Numbered from the stretch's first letter, positions 27,553 to 41,312 are shown. The stretch: DNA of 64,000 bases from Yersinia intermedia (GCF_900635455.1 NZ_LR134116.1:310001-374000); one strand, 5' to 3'. Translations and numbers: made by a program. The notes: generated by a model not told the origin, from the letters alone.

Positions 27553-27828
27553 ATGAATAAGACTCAACTGATTGACGTAATCGCGGACAAAGCGGACCTT
27601 TCTAAAGCACAAGCTAAAGCTGCTTTGGAATCCACACTGGCTGCAATTACCGAATCTCTGAAAGACGGTGATCCAGTACAATTGGTTGGTTTTGGTACTT
27701 TCAAGGTAAACCATCGTAATGAGCGCACTGGCCGCAACCCACAGACTGGTAAAGAAATCAAAATTGCTGCAGCTAATGTGCCAGCGTTTGTTTCTGGTAA
27801 AGCACTGAAAGATTCTGTTAAATCTTAA
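27553..27828 (+). CDS. hupA: DNA-binding protein HU-alpha
   Basis: HU-alpha is a nucleoid protein that bends and wraps DNA as a homodimer or with HU-beta. The 91 residues include the helical dimer body [20 protein letters not shown], the turn [10 protein letters not shown] and the DNA-binding arm with [12 protein letters not shown] ending at the intercalating-proline region. It is one residue longer than E. coli HupA (KDSVKS at the end). TAAGGA precedes the ATG. A yjaH-like gene starts only four bases downstream, so the two are probably cotranscribed. Confidence 0.97.
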   Translation: MNKTQLIDVIADKADLSKAQAKAALESTLAAITESLKDGDPVQLVGFGTFKVNHRNERTGRNPQTGKEIKIAAANVPAFVSGKALKDSVKS

Positions 27829-27832
27829 TAGT

Positions 27833-28534
27833 GTGTCAGTGAAAATAATAAGCAGGGGGGTGGCAAAGCCCCTTTTGTTTATGCAGCGGGTGCTGATGAC
27901 CCTCGGTTTAGCCTTTGGTCTCAGCGCCTGTAGCAGTCAGTCAGGTTCCCCTCTATTTAGTGCCAGCGGGTATATCGCCGATAGCGGTGTCGTTCGTTTA
28001 TGGCGTCAGGATAATGCGCAGCAGCAGCCACAAGTGCTGATGAGCGTCTACAGCCCCTATTCCGGGGACAATACTCGTGTCACCTTCTACGAATATCAAA
28101 ATGGCATTTTGCGGGAAATCCGGCGCAACGATTTAGGTCATAATCCGCAGAGCGTCGAGCTGCGGTTTGATGAACAAGGACAGGTGAGTTTTATGCAGCG
28201 CCAACTGGCCGAACGGCGTGAGCAGCTCTCTGCGGATAATATCGCGGTCTATCAGTTGGAAGCGAAACGAATTCTCGAACAGAGCAGTGCACTGCGAGCC
28301 GGGAATATCAGGTTAATTCAGGGGCAGTGGCTGAATGGCGTCGTTACCACCTGTGATAAGAAGACGTTGCGATTGAAACTTGACGATAACTCACAGGCAT
28401 GGCTGAGCAAACGGGGGGAGGGCAGTGCGCAACCTCTGGGCGTCGCGTGGTTGGATTCGTCGGAAGGTCAACAATTGCTGTTGGTTGCCAATCAGGACTT
28501 TTGCCGCTGGGAGCCGACAGCAGGCAGTTTGTAA
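27833..28534 (+). CDS. yjaH: DUF1481-type lipoprotein, YjaH-like
   Basis: The product is probably an envelope lipoprotein of unknown function. It has an N-terminal hydrophobic stretch followed by the lipobox LSAC (cysteine 33 if read from GTG 27833). The mature part has blocks GYIADSGVVRLWRQD and VYSPYSGDNTRVTFYEYQNG. The start is unsure: GTG 27833 gives 233 residues, while ATG 27881 gives a tighter 217-residue lipoprotein precursor (MQRVLMTLGLAFGLSAC). Position directly after hupA and before convergent purD matches E. coli yjaH. Confidence 0.8.
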   Translation: MSVKIISRGVAKPLLFMQRVLMTLGLAFGLSACSSQSGSPLFSASGYIADSGVVRLWRQDNAQQQPQVLMSVYSPYSGDNTRVTFYEYQNGILREIRRNDLGHNPQSVELRFDEQGQVSFMQRQLAERREQLSADNIAVYQLEAKRILEQSSALRAGNIRLIQGQWLNGVVTTCDKKTLRLKLDDNSQAWLSKRGEGSAQPLGVAWLDSSEGQQLLLVANQDFCRWEPTAGSL

Positions 28535-28550
28535 GGCCTAATAAGAAGCA

Positions 28551-28570
28551 GGGCACAGCAAGCTGCGCCC
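28551..28570 (-). terminator. Possible terminator of purHD
   Basis: Read on the minus strand, GGGCGCAGC and GCTGTGCCC form a 9-bp stem with one G-U pair just after the purD stop. On the plus strand the stem has a mismatch, which favours action on the minus-strand transcript. The T-tail is weak. Confidence 0.4.
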
Positions 28571-28589
28571 GCAGAATACAATGGTAGAT

Positions 28590-29876
28590 TTATTTACCGC
28601 GAGCAATGGCCCGATAACCAATATCTTTACGGCAGAAAGCCCCTTCCCACTGAATATTTTCAGCTAACCGATACGCGTTTTGCTGCGCTTGGGCGACGGT
28701 GGCTCCCAGCGCAGTTACACACAATACGCGACCGCCGTTAGTGACGACTTCATTATTGCCATTCAGTTTAGTTCCGGCGTGGAACACCTTGCCGTCAGCC
28801 ACTTCCTGCTGTGGTAACCCATGAATGACATCACCCTGGCGATAATCTGCCGGATAACCGCCAGCGGCCAACACCACACCCAGCGATGGGCGCTCATCCC
28901 AGTCAGAGGTCTTCTCATTCAATTTACCTTGTGCACCGGCTAAGCACAATTCAACCAAGTCTGAACGCATGCGTAGCATGATGGGTTGAGTTTCCGGGTC
29001 ACCAAAGCGACAGTTGAACTCAATCACTTTTGGTTGCCCGTCAGCGGAAATCATCAGACCGGCATAGAGGAAGCCGGTATAGACATTACCTTCTGCCGCC
29101 ATACCGCGCACTGTCGGCCAGATAACACTTTCCATCACTCGCTGATGAACTTCATCAGTGACTACCGGTGCCGGGGAATATGCCCCCATACCACCGGTAT
29201 TTGGACCGGTATCACCATCGCCAACCCGCTTATGGTCCTGGCTGGTGGCCATCGGCAATACATTCTCACCATCAACCATCACGATAAAGCTGGCTTCTTC
29301 GCCATCGAGAAACTCTTCCACCACGATACGGTGGCCTGCATCGCCAAAGGCATTGCCTGCCAACATGTCATGAACGGCGGTTTCCGCCTCTTCCAGCGTC
29401 ATTGCAACAATCACGCCTTTACCGGCGGCCAGCCCATCAGCCTTAATCACGATCGGTGCACCGATTTTACGGACATAGGCTAAAGCAGGCTCCACTTCGG
29501 TGAAGTTCTGGTAAAACGCTGTTGGGATATTGTGGCGCGCCAGGAAATCTTTAGTGAAAGCTTTAGAGCCCTCTAACTGAGCAGCGGCTTGCGTTGGCCC
29601 AAAAATGGTCAAGCCGGCCGTGCGGAAAGCATCAACCACACCAATAACTAATGGGGCTTCCGGGCCTACAATGGTCAGGCCAATATCATGGCTCAGAGCA
29701 AAGGCCAACAACCCCGCAATATCCGTTGCCGCGATATCGACATTTTCTAAACCAGATTCTAGCGCAGTGCCAGCATTGCCCGGTGCGACATAAATTTTGC
29801 CCGCTAAAGGTGACTGTGCTGCTTTCCAGCCCAGCGCGTGTTCACGCCCGCCATTACCAATAATCAAAATATTCAT
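28590..29876 (-). CDS. purD: Phosphoribosylamine-glycine ligase PurD
   Basis: PurD (GAR synthetase) joins glycine to phosphoribosylamine with ATP, the second step of purine synthesis. The 428-residue protein shows the N-terminal Rossmann-like start MNILIIGNGGREHALGWK, an ATP-grasp domain with IVIKADGLAAGKGVIVA, and the family signature EFNCRFGDPETQ with magnesium ligands. It is the second gene of purHD, 25 bp after purH. Confidence 0.97.
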   Translation of the reverse strand: MNILIIGNGGREHALGWKAAQSPLAGKIYVAPGNAGTALESGLENVDIAATDIAGLLAFALSHDIGLTIVGPEAPLVIGVVDAFRTAGLTIFGPTQAAAQLEGSKAFTKDFLARHNIPTAFYQNFTEVEPALAYVRKIGAPIVIKADGLAAGKGVIVAMTLEEAETAVHDMLAGNAFGDAGHRIVVEEFLDGEEASFIVMVDGENVLPMATSQDHKRVGDGDTGPNTGGMGAYSPAPVVTDEVHQRVMESVIWPTVRGMAAEGNVYTGFLYAGLMISADGQPKVIEFNCRFGDPETQPIMLRMRSDLVELCLAGAQGKLNEKTSDWDERPSLGVVLAAGGYPADYRQGDVIHGLPQQEVADGKVFHAGTKLNGNNEVVTNGGRVLCVTALGATVAQAQQNAYRLAENIQWEGAFCRKDIGYRAIARGK

Positions 29877-29901
29877 CAGATGACTCCGTTAAGCGGGTTA
29901 A

Positions 29902-31491
29902 TTAATGGCGGAAATGGCGCATGTCGGTAAAGATCATAGCGATGCCATGCTCATCAGCCGCAGCAATGACTTCATCGTCACGGATTGAACCGCCCGGTTG
30001 GATAACACAACTGATCCCGACAGATGCAGCAGCATCGATACCGTCACGGAACGGGAAGAAAGCATCGGAGGCCATGGCAGAACCGGCCACTTCTAATCCT
30101 TCATCCGCTGCTTTGATACCAGCGATTTTGGCAGAATAGACGCGGCTCATTTGGCCTGCGCCTATACCGATAGTCATATTGTCGCGCGCATAGACAATGG
30201 CATTGGATTTTACGAACTTGGCTACTTTCCAGCAGAACAGTGCATCACGCAGTTCTTGCTCCGTCGGCTGGCGCTTGGACACCACGCGCAGATCGGCTGC
30301 AGTCACCATACCTAAATCGCGGTCTTGGACCAGCAAACCACCATTGACGCGTTTGAAGTCCAGACCGGTAGCACGCTCCCGCCACTGGCCACAGGTCAGA
30401 ACACGGACATTTTGTTTGGCGGCGAGCAATGCCAGTGCTTCAGCGCTGACAGCGGGTGCAATAATGACTTCAACAAACTGGCGGCTGATAATGGCGCTGG
30501 CGGTTTCGGCATCCAATTCACGGTTAAAGGCAATAATGCCGCCGAAAGCAGAGGTCGGGTCAGTTTTATAGGCTTTTTCATAAGCAGCGAGCAGAGAATC
30601 CGCAATCGCCACGCCGCATGGGTTGGCGTGCTTGACGATCACACAGGCAGGCTCACTGAACTCTTTCACACATTCTAACGCCGCATCGGTATCTGCGATG
30701 TTGTTATAGGAGAGCGCTTTACCCTGTAATTGCTGTGCGGTAGCTACAGATGCCTCTTTAACCTCTTCTTCTATATAGAAAGCCGCTTGCTGGTGGCTGT
30801 TTTCACCGTAGCGCATATCTTGTTTCTTTATATAGTTAAGATTCAGTGTCCGCGGGAAGCGGCCCGATGGCTGCTCAGTGTCACCATGATAAGCTGGCAC
30901 CAGCGCGCCGAAGTAGTTGGCAATCATACTGTCGTAGGCGGCGGTATGTTCAAACGCCTTGATAGCCAGATCAAAGCGGGTTGGATACGTCAACGAACCC
31001 TCATTATTATCTAGCTCAGTAATAATGGCGGGGTAGTCACTACTCTTGACCACGATAGCGACATCTTTATGGTTCTTGGCAGCGGAGCGCACCATGGTAG
31101 GGCCACCGATATCAATATTCTCAACTGCATCTTCCAGTGAGCAATCCGGGCGAGCAACTGTCTGAGCGAACGGATATAGATTCACGACAACAATATCAAT
31201 CGGCTGAATGCCATGTTGAGCCATGATGCCATCATCCTGACCACGGCGGCCCAAGATGCCGCCATGCACTTTTGGATGCAACGTTTTAACGCGCCCGTCC
31301 ATCATTTCGGGGAAACCGGTATAGTCAGAAACTTCAGTGACGGGCAGACCCGCATCGGCCAGTAGGCGGGCAGTTCCGCCGGTGGAAAGTAATTCGATGC
31401 CACGCTGAGAAAGTGCAGCGGCGAATTCGATGATACCGGCTTTGTCAGACACACTGAGTAGGGCACGGCGGATTGGGCGGCGTTGTTGCAT
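29902..31491 (-). CDS. purH: Bifunctional AICAR transformylase / IMP cyclohydrolase PurH
   Basis: PurH formylates AICAR with 10-formyl-tetrahydrofolate and closes the ring to IMP, the last two steps of de novo purine synthesis. Start ATG 31491 ([19 protein letters not shown]) gives 529 residues, as in E. coli. A longer frame from 31533 is not supported. The MGS-like cyclohydrolase domain comes first ([23 protein letters not shown]), then the transformylase domain with KHANPCGVA and [12 protein letters not shown]. The PurR operator lies about 290 bp upstream. Confidence 0.97.
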   Translation of the reverse strand: MQQRRPIRRALLSVSDKAGIIEFAAALSQRGIELLSTGGTARLLADAGLPVTEVSDYTGFPEMMDGRVKTLHPKVHGGILGRRGQDDGIMAQHGIQPIDIVVVNLYPFAQTVARPDCSLEDAVENIDIGGPTMVRSAAKNHKDVAIVVKSSDYPAIITELDNNEGSLTYPTRFDLAIKAFEHTAAYDSMIANYFGALVPAYHGDTEQPSGRFPRTLNLNYIKKQDMRYGENSHQQAAFYIEEEVKEASVATAQQLQGKALSYNNIADTDAALECVKEFSEPACVIVKHANPCGVAIADSLLAAYEKAYKTDPTSAFGGIIAFNRELDAETASAIISRQFVEVIIAPAVSAEALALLAAKQNVRVLTCGQWRERATGLDFKRVNGGLLVQDRDLGMVTAADLRVVSKRQPTEQELRDALFCWKVAKFVKSNAIVYARDNMTIGIGAGQMSRVYSAKIAGIKAADEGLEVAGSAMASDAFFPFRDGIDAAASVGISCVIQPGGSIRDDEVIAAADEHGIAMIFTDMRHFRH

Positions 31492-31774
31492 GGTTTTATC
31501 CCTTGGCTTTGGAGTCGCAGTTATTCTTCGCAATCATTCAATAGAGCGTTATCTGAATCTTACCTTCTTATATAGACAACTATATAGAGAGGAACAGACT
31601 CAGATAACGTCCCAAATAGGGACCAATGCCAGTTTTTACTGCTGTCACCGGGGAGATTCATCCTCTACCGCAATAAAATACGCTTAATCCTGAGCCGTAT
31701 TCCCCAGTTTTATAAAAAATCACATCATGTCATCGATATTTTGCCGACAAGGTCACTCTTTTTCGACGCGGGGA
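31492..31774 (-). other. Long 5' leader of purHD
   Basis: About 280 bp separate the purH start from its candidate promoter. No gene, repeat or clear riboswitch was seen here. Short AT-rich dyads exist, but none is convincing. Confidence 0.4.
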
Positions 31775-31808
31775 ATTGTAGCGAAAACGATTGCGTGATG
31801 CTCGTCAA
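31775..31808 (-). promoter_or_regulatory. purHD promoter with PurR operator
   Basis: The 16-bp site GCGAAAACGATTGCGT (31781-31796) matches the PurR consensus ACGCAAACGTTTGCGT at 13 positions. On the minus strand a -10-like TACAAT (31775-31780) lies directly downstream of it and TTGACG (31803-31808) upstream. The 22-bp gap between those two is too long for a standard pair, so the exact -35 box is uncertain. PurR with hypoxanthine or guanine should block this promoter. Confidence 0.75.
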
Positions 31809-31913
31809 TTTTGAGTACAGATTCAATCTGTGGATAAGTTTGTGCACAACTGGGTATAAAGTGGGGTTTTGCTGTGGAATGCAGCAAACAGTCATTTTTA
31901 TTGAAATTAGCGG

Positions 31914-31941
31914 TTGCGGGCGGCGCGGAACTCCCTATAAT
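31914..31941 (+). promoter_or_regulatory. rRNA operon promoter P1
   Basis: TTGCGG (31914-31919), a 16-bp spacer and TATAAT (31936-31941) are followed by a GC-rich discriminator GCGC. An AT-rich tract (TCATTTTTATTGAAATT) just upstream fits an UP element. This is the stringently controlled P1 arrangement. Confidence 0.85.
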
Positions 31942-32024
31942 GCGCATCCATCGAGACGGCACACAACGAATCAAGTAGTTAAGTGACCGGCAGAGAGAAC
32001 AGAGAAATTCAACGAAATTAGTAG

Positions 32025-32052
32025 TTGACTCTGAATGAGGAAAGCGTAATAT
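32025..32052 (+). promoter_or_regulatory. rRNA operon promoter P2
   Basis: TTGACT (32025-32030), a 16-bp spacer and TAATAT (32047-32052) lie 111 bp after P1, the usual P1-P2 distance, and are followed by GCGCACC. Confidence 0.8.
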
Positions 32053-32090
32053 GCGCACCTCGCGTTACCAACCACCGGTTGCTAACGCAC

Positions 32091-32102
32091 TGCTCTTTAA
32101 CA
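32091..32102 (+). promoter_or_regulatory. boxA antitermination signal of the rRNA leader
   Basis: TGCTCTTTAACA is the canonical boxA bound by NusB-S10 to protect rRNA transcripts from Rho. A second copy, TTGCTCTTTAACAATCTGG, lies in the 16S-23S spacer near 34182-34200. Confidence 0.85.
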
Positions 32103-32290
32103 ATTTATCAGACAATCTGTGTGGGCACTCGCAAGACGATATCGAAGCCTGTTTCGGCAGGCAGAAGAAATATCAAAGTCTTGAAGAGTGACCAAAGCAG
32201 TACACATTTGAACTTCGGTTCGAATGCATATTTGCAGAAAGTAATCTTTGAGCATCGCTATGTTAACTCATAGCAAATCAAACAAATCTT

Positions 32291-33833
<1,543 letters not shown>

Positions 33834-34032
33834 CCTAACGATACGCATTGCGTAGTGTCCACAACAGATTGTCTGATGAATGTAAATGAGCAAGAGCACC
33901 TGTTGATGAGGGTGATGATTGTGTAATAAGACCTCGGCATCGAGTTTTTACTGCATCAGTCGTTCGAATGTGTCACCACATTCTCACCTTTACACAAAAA
34001 TACTGAATCCATGATTCAGTAGAAATTTTTGT

Positions 34033-34108
34033 GTCCCCATCGTCTAGAGGCCTAGGACACTGCCCTTTCACGGCTGTAACAGGGGTTCGAATCCCCTTGG
34101 GGACGCCA
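34033..34108 (+). tRNA. gltT: tRNA-Glu (anticodon TTC) in the 16S-23S spacer
   Basis: A 76-nt cloverleaf with acceptor GTCCCCA/TGGGGAC, anticodon TTC and an encoded CCA. A single tRNA-Glu spacer is one of the two usual enteric rrn spacer types. The suffix of the symbol is by position only. Confidence 0.95.
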
Positions 34109-34468
34109 CTCCGATAATGTGTGAAAGACATTATCAACTGAATATCTTAAAGATGACTTTAACGAGTCGTGTTTAAGATATTGCTCTTTAACAATCTGGA
34201 ACAAGCTGAAAATTGAAACAATACAGCTGAAACTTATCTCTCCGTAGAATGACTGAGATAAGGATTAACCTGTATTAGAGTCTCTCAAATAATCGCAATG
34301 CCAATGTGTTTATCATTGTTGCAGTGTGAGCGAGAAGACACTCAGCCAGGCGTACAGCGCACAGCAACCGGAGTGAACTCAACGTTCATGAAGATTGCGC
34401 GCACTGCACAACACAGCAGAGTGTGTTCACAGCCACACCAATAACGAAAAAACATCTTTGGGTTGTGA
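34109..34468 (+). other. tRNA-Glu to 23S spacer
   Basis: The spacer holds a second boxA-like sequence near 34182-34200. It also contains the 5' arm of the stem that brackets 23S rRNA for RNase III processing. No gene is present. Confidence 0.6.
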
Positions 34469-37375
<2,907 letters not shown>

Positions 37376-37489
37376 ACAACACCAAAGGTGTTTTGTGTTT
37401 GAGAGAGAATGATATTTTCAGCGAATGTTCCGAGATTGGGCTGGCTGGCTGTGTGAAGAATTGCATAGCGGGTTAGTTTAGACAGAATT

Positions 37490-37609
37490 TGCCTGGCGGC
37501 CTTAGCGCGGTGGTCCCACCTGATCCCATGCCGAACTCAGAAGTGAAACGCCGTAGCGCCGATGGTAGTGTGGGGTCTCCCCATGCGAGAGTAGGACACT
37601 GCCAGGCAT
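37490..37609 (+). rRNA. rrf: 5S ribosomal RNA, first copy
   Basis: 120 nt from TGCCTGGCGGCC to GCCAGGCAT. Its terminal helix uses TGCCTGGC/GCCAGGCA. It is separated from the second copy by tRNA-Thr. Confidence 0.97.
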
Positions 37610-37622
37610 CAAATTTAGTTGT

Positions 37623-37698
37623 GCTGATATGGCTCAGTTGGTAGAGCGCACCCTTGGTAAGGGTGAGGTCCCCAGTTCGACTCTGGGTATCAGCACCA
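37623..37698 (+). tRNA. thrV: tRNA-Thr (anticodon GGT), rRNA operon copy
   Basis: A 76-nt cloverleaf with anticodon GGT and an encoded CCA. It differs from the tufB-operon copy (3223) by one D-arm base and by a T-stem changed as pairs (CCCAG/CTGGG against GGCAG/CTGCC). Its place between two 5S genes matches the E. coli rrnD tail. Confidence 0.95.
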
Positions 37699-37737
37699 GT
37701 AACATGGGTTAAAGTTCGGTAGTAGTAGAAAAGAATT

Positions 37738-37857
37738 TACCTGGCGGCAATAGCGCGGTGGTCCCACCTGACCCCATGCCGAACTCAGAAGTGAAACGCC
37801 GTAGCGCCGATGGTAGTGTGGGGTCTCCCCATGCGAGAGTAGGACACTGCCAGGTAT
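37738..37857 (+). rRNA. rrf: 5S ribosomal RNA, second copy
   Basis: 120 nt from TACCTGGCGGCA to GCCAGGTAT. Compared with the first copy, the G-C pair at the second position of helix I is an A-T pair, so both sides of the helix changed together. The loop also has CAATA for CCTTA and ACCCC for ATCCC. Confidence 0.96.
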
Positions 37858-37871
37858 CAAATCAAGTAAAG

Positions 37872-37898
37872 ACCCCATGCCAAAAGCGTGGGGTTTTT
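37872..37898 (+). terminator. rRNA operon terminator 1
   Basis: The stem ACCCCATGC / GCGTGGGGT, with one G-T pair, is followed by TTTTTGCTTTT and lies just after the second 5S gene. Confidence 0.88.
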
Positions 37899-38003
37899 GC
37901 TTTTGTGCTACCCGAGAACAGATTTTAGTGACGAGTATGGTTGCATACTGAAAATGTGGCTAAATCGCATATAGCCCTCAAGAATAACGTCATAGAAAAT
38001 GAT

Positions 38004-38031
38004 AACCCTCTACATTTGTAGAGGGTTTTTG
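38004..38031 (+). terminator. rRNA operon terminator 2
   Basis: A perfect 10-bp stem AACCCTCTAC / GTAGAGGGTT followed by TTTTTG. Two terminators in series are common after rRNA operons and insulate metA. Confidence 0.85.
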
Positions 38032-38127
38032 CATTTTGGCAGTATCGAAAATATATGCCGACTGTTCACTGCACCAAGTGCTATTGAGATGGTGGTAATG
38101 AAACATTTTCAGGTTGTGGCAGATCAC

Positions 38128-38189
38128 TCGACTTTTTACTGAAAACCCGCTATCTTCAGGCATCTAGAAGTCTAAACGTATAAATGGAT
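38128..38189 (+). promoter_or_regulatory. metA promoter and candidate MetJ operator
   Basis: TCGACT (38128-38133), a 17-bp spacer and TATCTT (38151-38156) form a plausible promoter. Just downstream, the tandem 8-mers AGAAGTCT, AAACGTAT and AAATGGAT match the met box AGACGTCT at 7, 6 and about 4 positions. MetJ with S-adenosylmethionine would then repress metA. Confidence 0.6.
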
Positions 38190-38206
38190 ATATTGAGGAT
38201 ATAGGC

Positions 38207-39136
38207 ATGCCAATTAGGGTTCCTGATGAATTACCCGCAGTGAATTTCTTACGCAATGAGAATGTCTTTGTGATGACCTCATCGCGGGCGAAAACTCAGG
38301 AAATTCGTCCCCTGAAGGTGTTGGTTCTGAATCTAATGCCTAAGAAAATTGAGACGGAGAATCAATTCCTACGTTTACTCTCTAACTCACCCTTACAGAT
38401 TGATATCCAATTGCTGCGAATTGATAGCCGTGAGTCAAAAAATACGCCAGCAGAGCATCTGAACAACTTCTATTGTGATTTTGAAGATATTCAAGACCAG
38501 AATTTTGATGGGTTGATCGTGACTGGCGCTCCCCTCGGTTTAGTTGATTTTTGTGATGTTGCATATTGGCCACAGATCGAGCGTATTATTGCTTGGGCAA
38601 AGAACCACGTAACCTCAACCTTGTTCGTATGCTGGGCGGTACAGGCGGCATTAAATATCCTGTATGGCATTCCTAAGATGACTCGTGAGGTCAAACTTTC
38701 TGGTATTTACCAGCATCAAACTCGAGAGCCACTGGCTCTGCTCACTCGAGGATTTGATGAGACATTCCTGGCACCTCATTCTCGCTATGCTGATTTCCCG
38801 CTTGAGGTGCTTAAGCAATATACAGATTTGGATATATTGGTCTCATCAGAAGAGGCTGGAGCCTATTTGTTTGCCAGTAAAGACAAGCGAGTGGCTTTTG
38901 TTACCGGCCATCCTGAATACGATGTCGATACGCTAGCAGGTGAATACCAGCGTGATGTGGCTGCTGGCCTTAACCCACAAGTTCCAATTAATTACTTCCC
39001 GGATGACAATGCCTCTTTACCACCCAAAGCATCGTGGCGCAGTCATGGTCATCTGCTGTTTGCTAACTGGCTGAACTACTATGTGTACCAAATTACACCA
39101 TTTGATTTACGTCATATGAATCCGACGCTCGACTGA
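38207..39136 (+). CDS. metA: Homoserine O-succinyltransferase MetA
   Basis: MetA acylates homoserine with succinyl-CoA, the first committed step of methionine synthesis. The 309 residues equal the E. coli length. The catalytic cysteine is in FVCWAVQA (about residue 142), and the His-Glu pair is in VTGHPEYD (about 235-237), the triad of the class-I-amidotransferase-like fold. It follows the rRNA terminators and has its own promoter. The enzyme is known to be heat-sensitive in E. coli; no comment on that is possible here. Confidence 0.96.
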   Translation: MPIRVPDELPAVNFLRNENVFVMTSSRAKTQEIRPLKVLVLNLMPKKIETENQFLRLLSNSPLQIDIQLLRIDSRESKNTPAEHLNNFYCDFEDIQDQNFDGLIVTGAPLGLVDFCDVAYWPQIERIIAWAKNHVTSTLFVCWAVQAALNILYGIPKMTREVKLSGIYQHQTREPLALLTRGFDETFLAPHSRYADFPLEVLKQYTDLDILVSSEEAGAYLFASKDKRVAFVTGHPEYDVDTLAGEYQRDVAAGLNPQVPINYFPDDNASLPPKASWRSHGHLLFANWLNYYVYQITPFDLRHMNPTLD

Positions 39137-39364
39137 ATTTTTATCACCTCAAATGTTAATAAAGGCGGCTGAATCGAAGCCGCCGGTCTGTTCCTACCCT
39201 CCTAAGTGCTGATTATCACCCCTCTAACTGGTTTGATCTCTTTGTTAAATAAGGAGTTATCTCTCTTGTCTATCAATAATGGAATCTTATTCCTATCTAT
39301 CGATAACATGCATTTATGTTAACAATATGATAAATAAAGATTAAAAAATTATTTTAAATAAAAA
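39137..39364 (+). other. metA-aceB spacer, left part
   Basis: A stem GGCGGCT/AGCCGCC (about 39164-39184) just after metA may end its transcript, although no T-run follows. The rest is AT-rich and has no recognisable gene. Confidence 0.4.
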
Positions 39365-39416
39365 TGGAAATCGTTTTTGATTTTAGTAATTAATTGATTA
39401 TTCTTAGTCCTGTCGG
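39365..39416 (+). promoter_or_regulatory. aceBAK promoter and IclR operator region
   Basis: TGGAAATCGTTTTTGATTTT (39365-39384) and the following ATTCTTAGTCCTGTCG correspond closely to the E. coli aceB control region (TGGAAATTGTTTTTGATTTT, then GTCTTAGTTG), where IclR and IHF act. The matching iclR gene is at 52196-53035. Comparison is from memory of the E. coli sequence. Confidence 0.65.
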
Positions 39417-39541
39417 GGTGAAAAATAACCATGAAATTCAGCCTTAAATTTCCAGCCGGAAGGCATTACCCGATAAGAATCCAATAGTGACGCTGCGTTA
39501 GCGTTGATGTGAACGACGTGAGATTGGTAAGGGGAAGGGTA

Positions 39542-41140
39542 ATGACACAACAGTTAGTTGGCACTGAGTTAGTTTTCACACAGCATTTTAATGCTGTTGA
39601 GCGACAGGTTTTGCCAGATGAGGCCATCGAATTTTTGACCGAATTGGTGGTGAAATTTGCTGAGCCGAGGAACAAACTCCTTGCTGCACGGGTTTCCTGG
39701 CAACATGCCATAGACCAGGGAGCTTTGCCTGATTTTATTTCGGAAACTAATTCCATTCGTAATGGTGATTGGAAAATTCAGGGTATCCCTACAGACTTAC
39801 GTGATCGCAGAGTGGAAATCACTGGGCCGGTTGAGCGCAAAATGGTGATTAATGCCCTCAATGCCAATGTGAAAGTCTTTATGGCTGATTTTGAAGATTC
39901 ATTAGCACCGAGCTGGGACAAGGTTATCGATGGCCAAATTAACCTGCACGATGCGGTAAAAGGCACGATTTCTTATGCGAATGAATCTGGCAAAATTTAT
40001 CAGCTAGAATCCAATCCCGCCGTATTGATTGCCCGGGTTCGTGGCCTGCACTTGCCAGAGAAACATGTTAAATGGCAAGGGGAAGCAATCCCCGGAGGCT
40101 TATTCGATTTCGCATTGTATTTCTACCATAACTATAAGCAATTACTGGCCAAAGGTAGTGGCCCTTATTTCTATTTACCAAAAATGCAGTCATATCAGGA
40201 AGCTGCCTGGTGGAGTGATGTTTTCAACTTTACTGAGCAACGTTTCGATTTACCACAAGGCACCATCAAAGCCACGGTATTAATTGAAACATTGCCCGCA
40301 GTATTCCAGATGGACGAGATCCTCTACCACCTGCGCCACCATATTGTTGCTCTCAATTGTGGCCGTTGGGACTATATCTTTAGTTATATCAAAACGCTGA
40401 AGAATCACAGTGATCGTGTATTGCCGGATCGTCAGTCAGTCACGATGACGAAGCCTTTCCTCAGCGCCTACTCTCGCCTGTTAATCAAAACATGTCATAA
40501 GCGTGGCGCGTTGGCGATGGGCGGTATGGCGGCCTTTATCCCGAATAAAGATGCAGAAAAGAATGCTCTGGTACTGGATAAAGTTCGCGCTGATAAAGAG
40601 TTGGAAGCCAGCAATGGTCATGACGGTACTTGGGTTGCGCACCCAGGGTTGGCCGATACCGTGATGGACGTTTTCAATCGGGTATTAGGTTCACGGCCAA
40701 ATCAGTTAGAGGTCACGCGTGAGCAGGATAAACCGATCACGGCTGCTGAGTTATTGGAGCCTTGTACTGGTGATCGTACTGACGAAGGGATGCGAGCCAA
40801 TATCCGAGTGGCAGTGCAATACATTGAGGCATGGATCTCTGGCAATGGCTGCGTGCCGATTTATGGGCTGATGGAAGATGCTGCAACAGCAGAGATTTCG
40901 CGTACTTCTATTTGGCAATGGATCCATCATCAGAAAAGTCTAAGTAACGGGCAGACGGTGACCAAAGAGCTGTTCCGCAGCATGTTGAGTGAAGAAATGC
41001 AGGTAGTGAAGCTTGAGCTTGGCGCAGAGCGCTTTGATGGCGGGCGGTTTGAAGAAGCCGCGCGTCTGATGGAGCGAATTACAACACAAGACGAGCTTAT
41101 CGACTTCCTGACGCTACCAGGCTATGCATTACTGGCCTAA
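39542..41140 (+). CDS. aceB: Malate synthase A
   Basis: AceB condenses glyoxylate with acetyl-CoA to malate in the glyoxylate bypass. Start ATG 39542 (MTQQLVGTELVFTQHFNAVERQVL), behind GGGGAAGGG, gives 532 residues, near the E. coli 533. An earlier in-frame start at 39509 is rejected. Motifs include VFMADFEDSLAPSWDKV, the family block FYLPKMQSYQEAAWW and the signature LNCGRWDYIFSYIK. It is the first gene of aceBAK. Confidence 0.97.
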   Translation: MTQQLVGTELVFTQHFNAVERQVLPDEAIEFLTELVVKFAEPRNKLLAARVSWQHAIDQGALPDFISETNSIRNGDWKIQGIPTDLRDRRVEITGPVERKMVINALNANVKVFMADFEDSLAPSWDKVIDGQINLHDAVKGTISYANESGKIYQLESNPAVLIARVRGLHLPEKHVKWQGEAIPGGLFDFALYFYHNYKQLLAKGSGPYFYLPKMQSYQEAAWWSDVFNFTEQRFDLPQGTIKATVLIETLPAVFQMDEILYHLRHHIVALNCGRWDYIFSYIKTLKNHSDRVLPDRQSVTMTKPFLSAYSRLLIKTCHKRGALAMGGMAAFIPNKDAEKNALVLDKVRADKELEASNGHDGTWVAHPGLADTVMDVFNRVLGSRPNQLEVTREQDKPITAAELLEPCTGDRTDEGMRANIRVAVQYIEAWISGNGCVPIYGLMEDAATAEISRTSIWQWIHHQKSLSNGQTVTKELFRSMLSEEMQVVKLELGAERFDGGRFEEAARLMERITTQDELIDFLTLPGYALLA

Positions 41141-41267
41141 AACACCCTTCGTCCTTGAAGCCGCAGCGGTGTTAGCTACGTTCGCTCACCCGAATCACTG
41201 ACTTGTGTCAGCTCATCGGGATTCGTTCGCTTGCTGCCTACCTGCAACTCCAATGGCTTTGGGTATC
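41141..41267. repeat. ERIC element between aceB and aceA
   Basis: A 127-bp unit with right end GGGTATCA, a decayed left end AACACCC, and the interior dyad GCAGCGGTGTTAGCTACG...TTGCTGCCTACCTGCAAC. It lies inside the operon, so its RNA hairpin is part of the aceBAK transcript. Confidence 0.8.
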
Positions 41268-41312
41268 ACACCCTATTTAACCCTACAAAATTGAATAATA
41301 AGGAATATCGCC

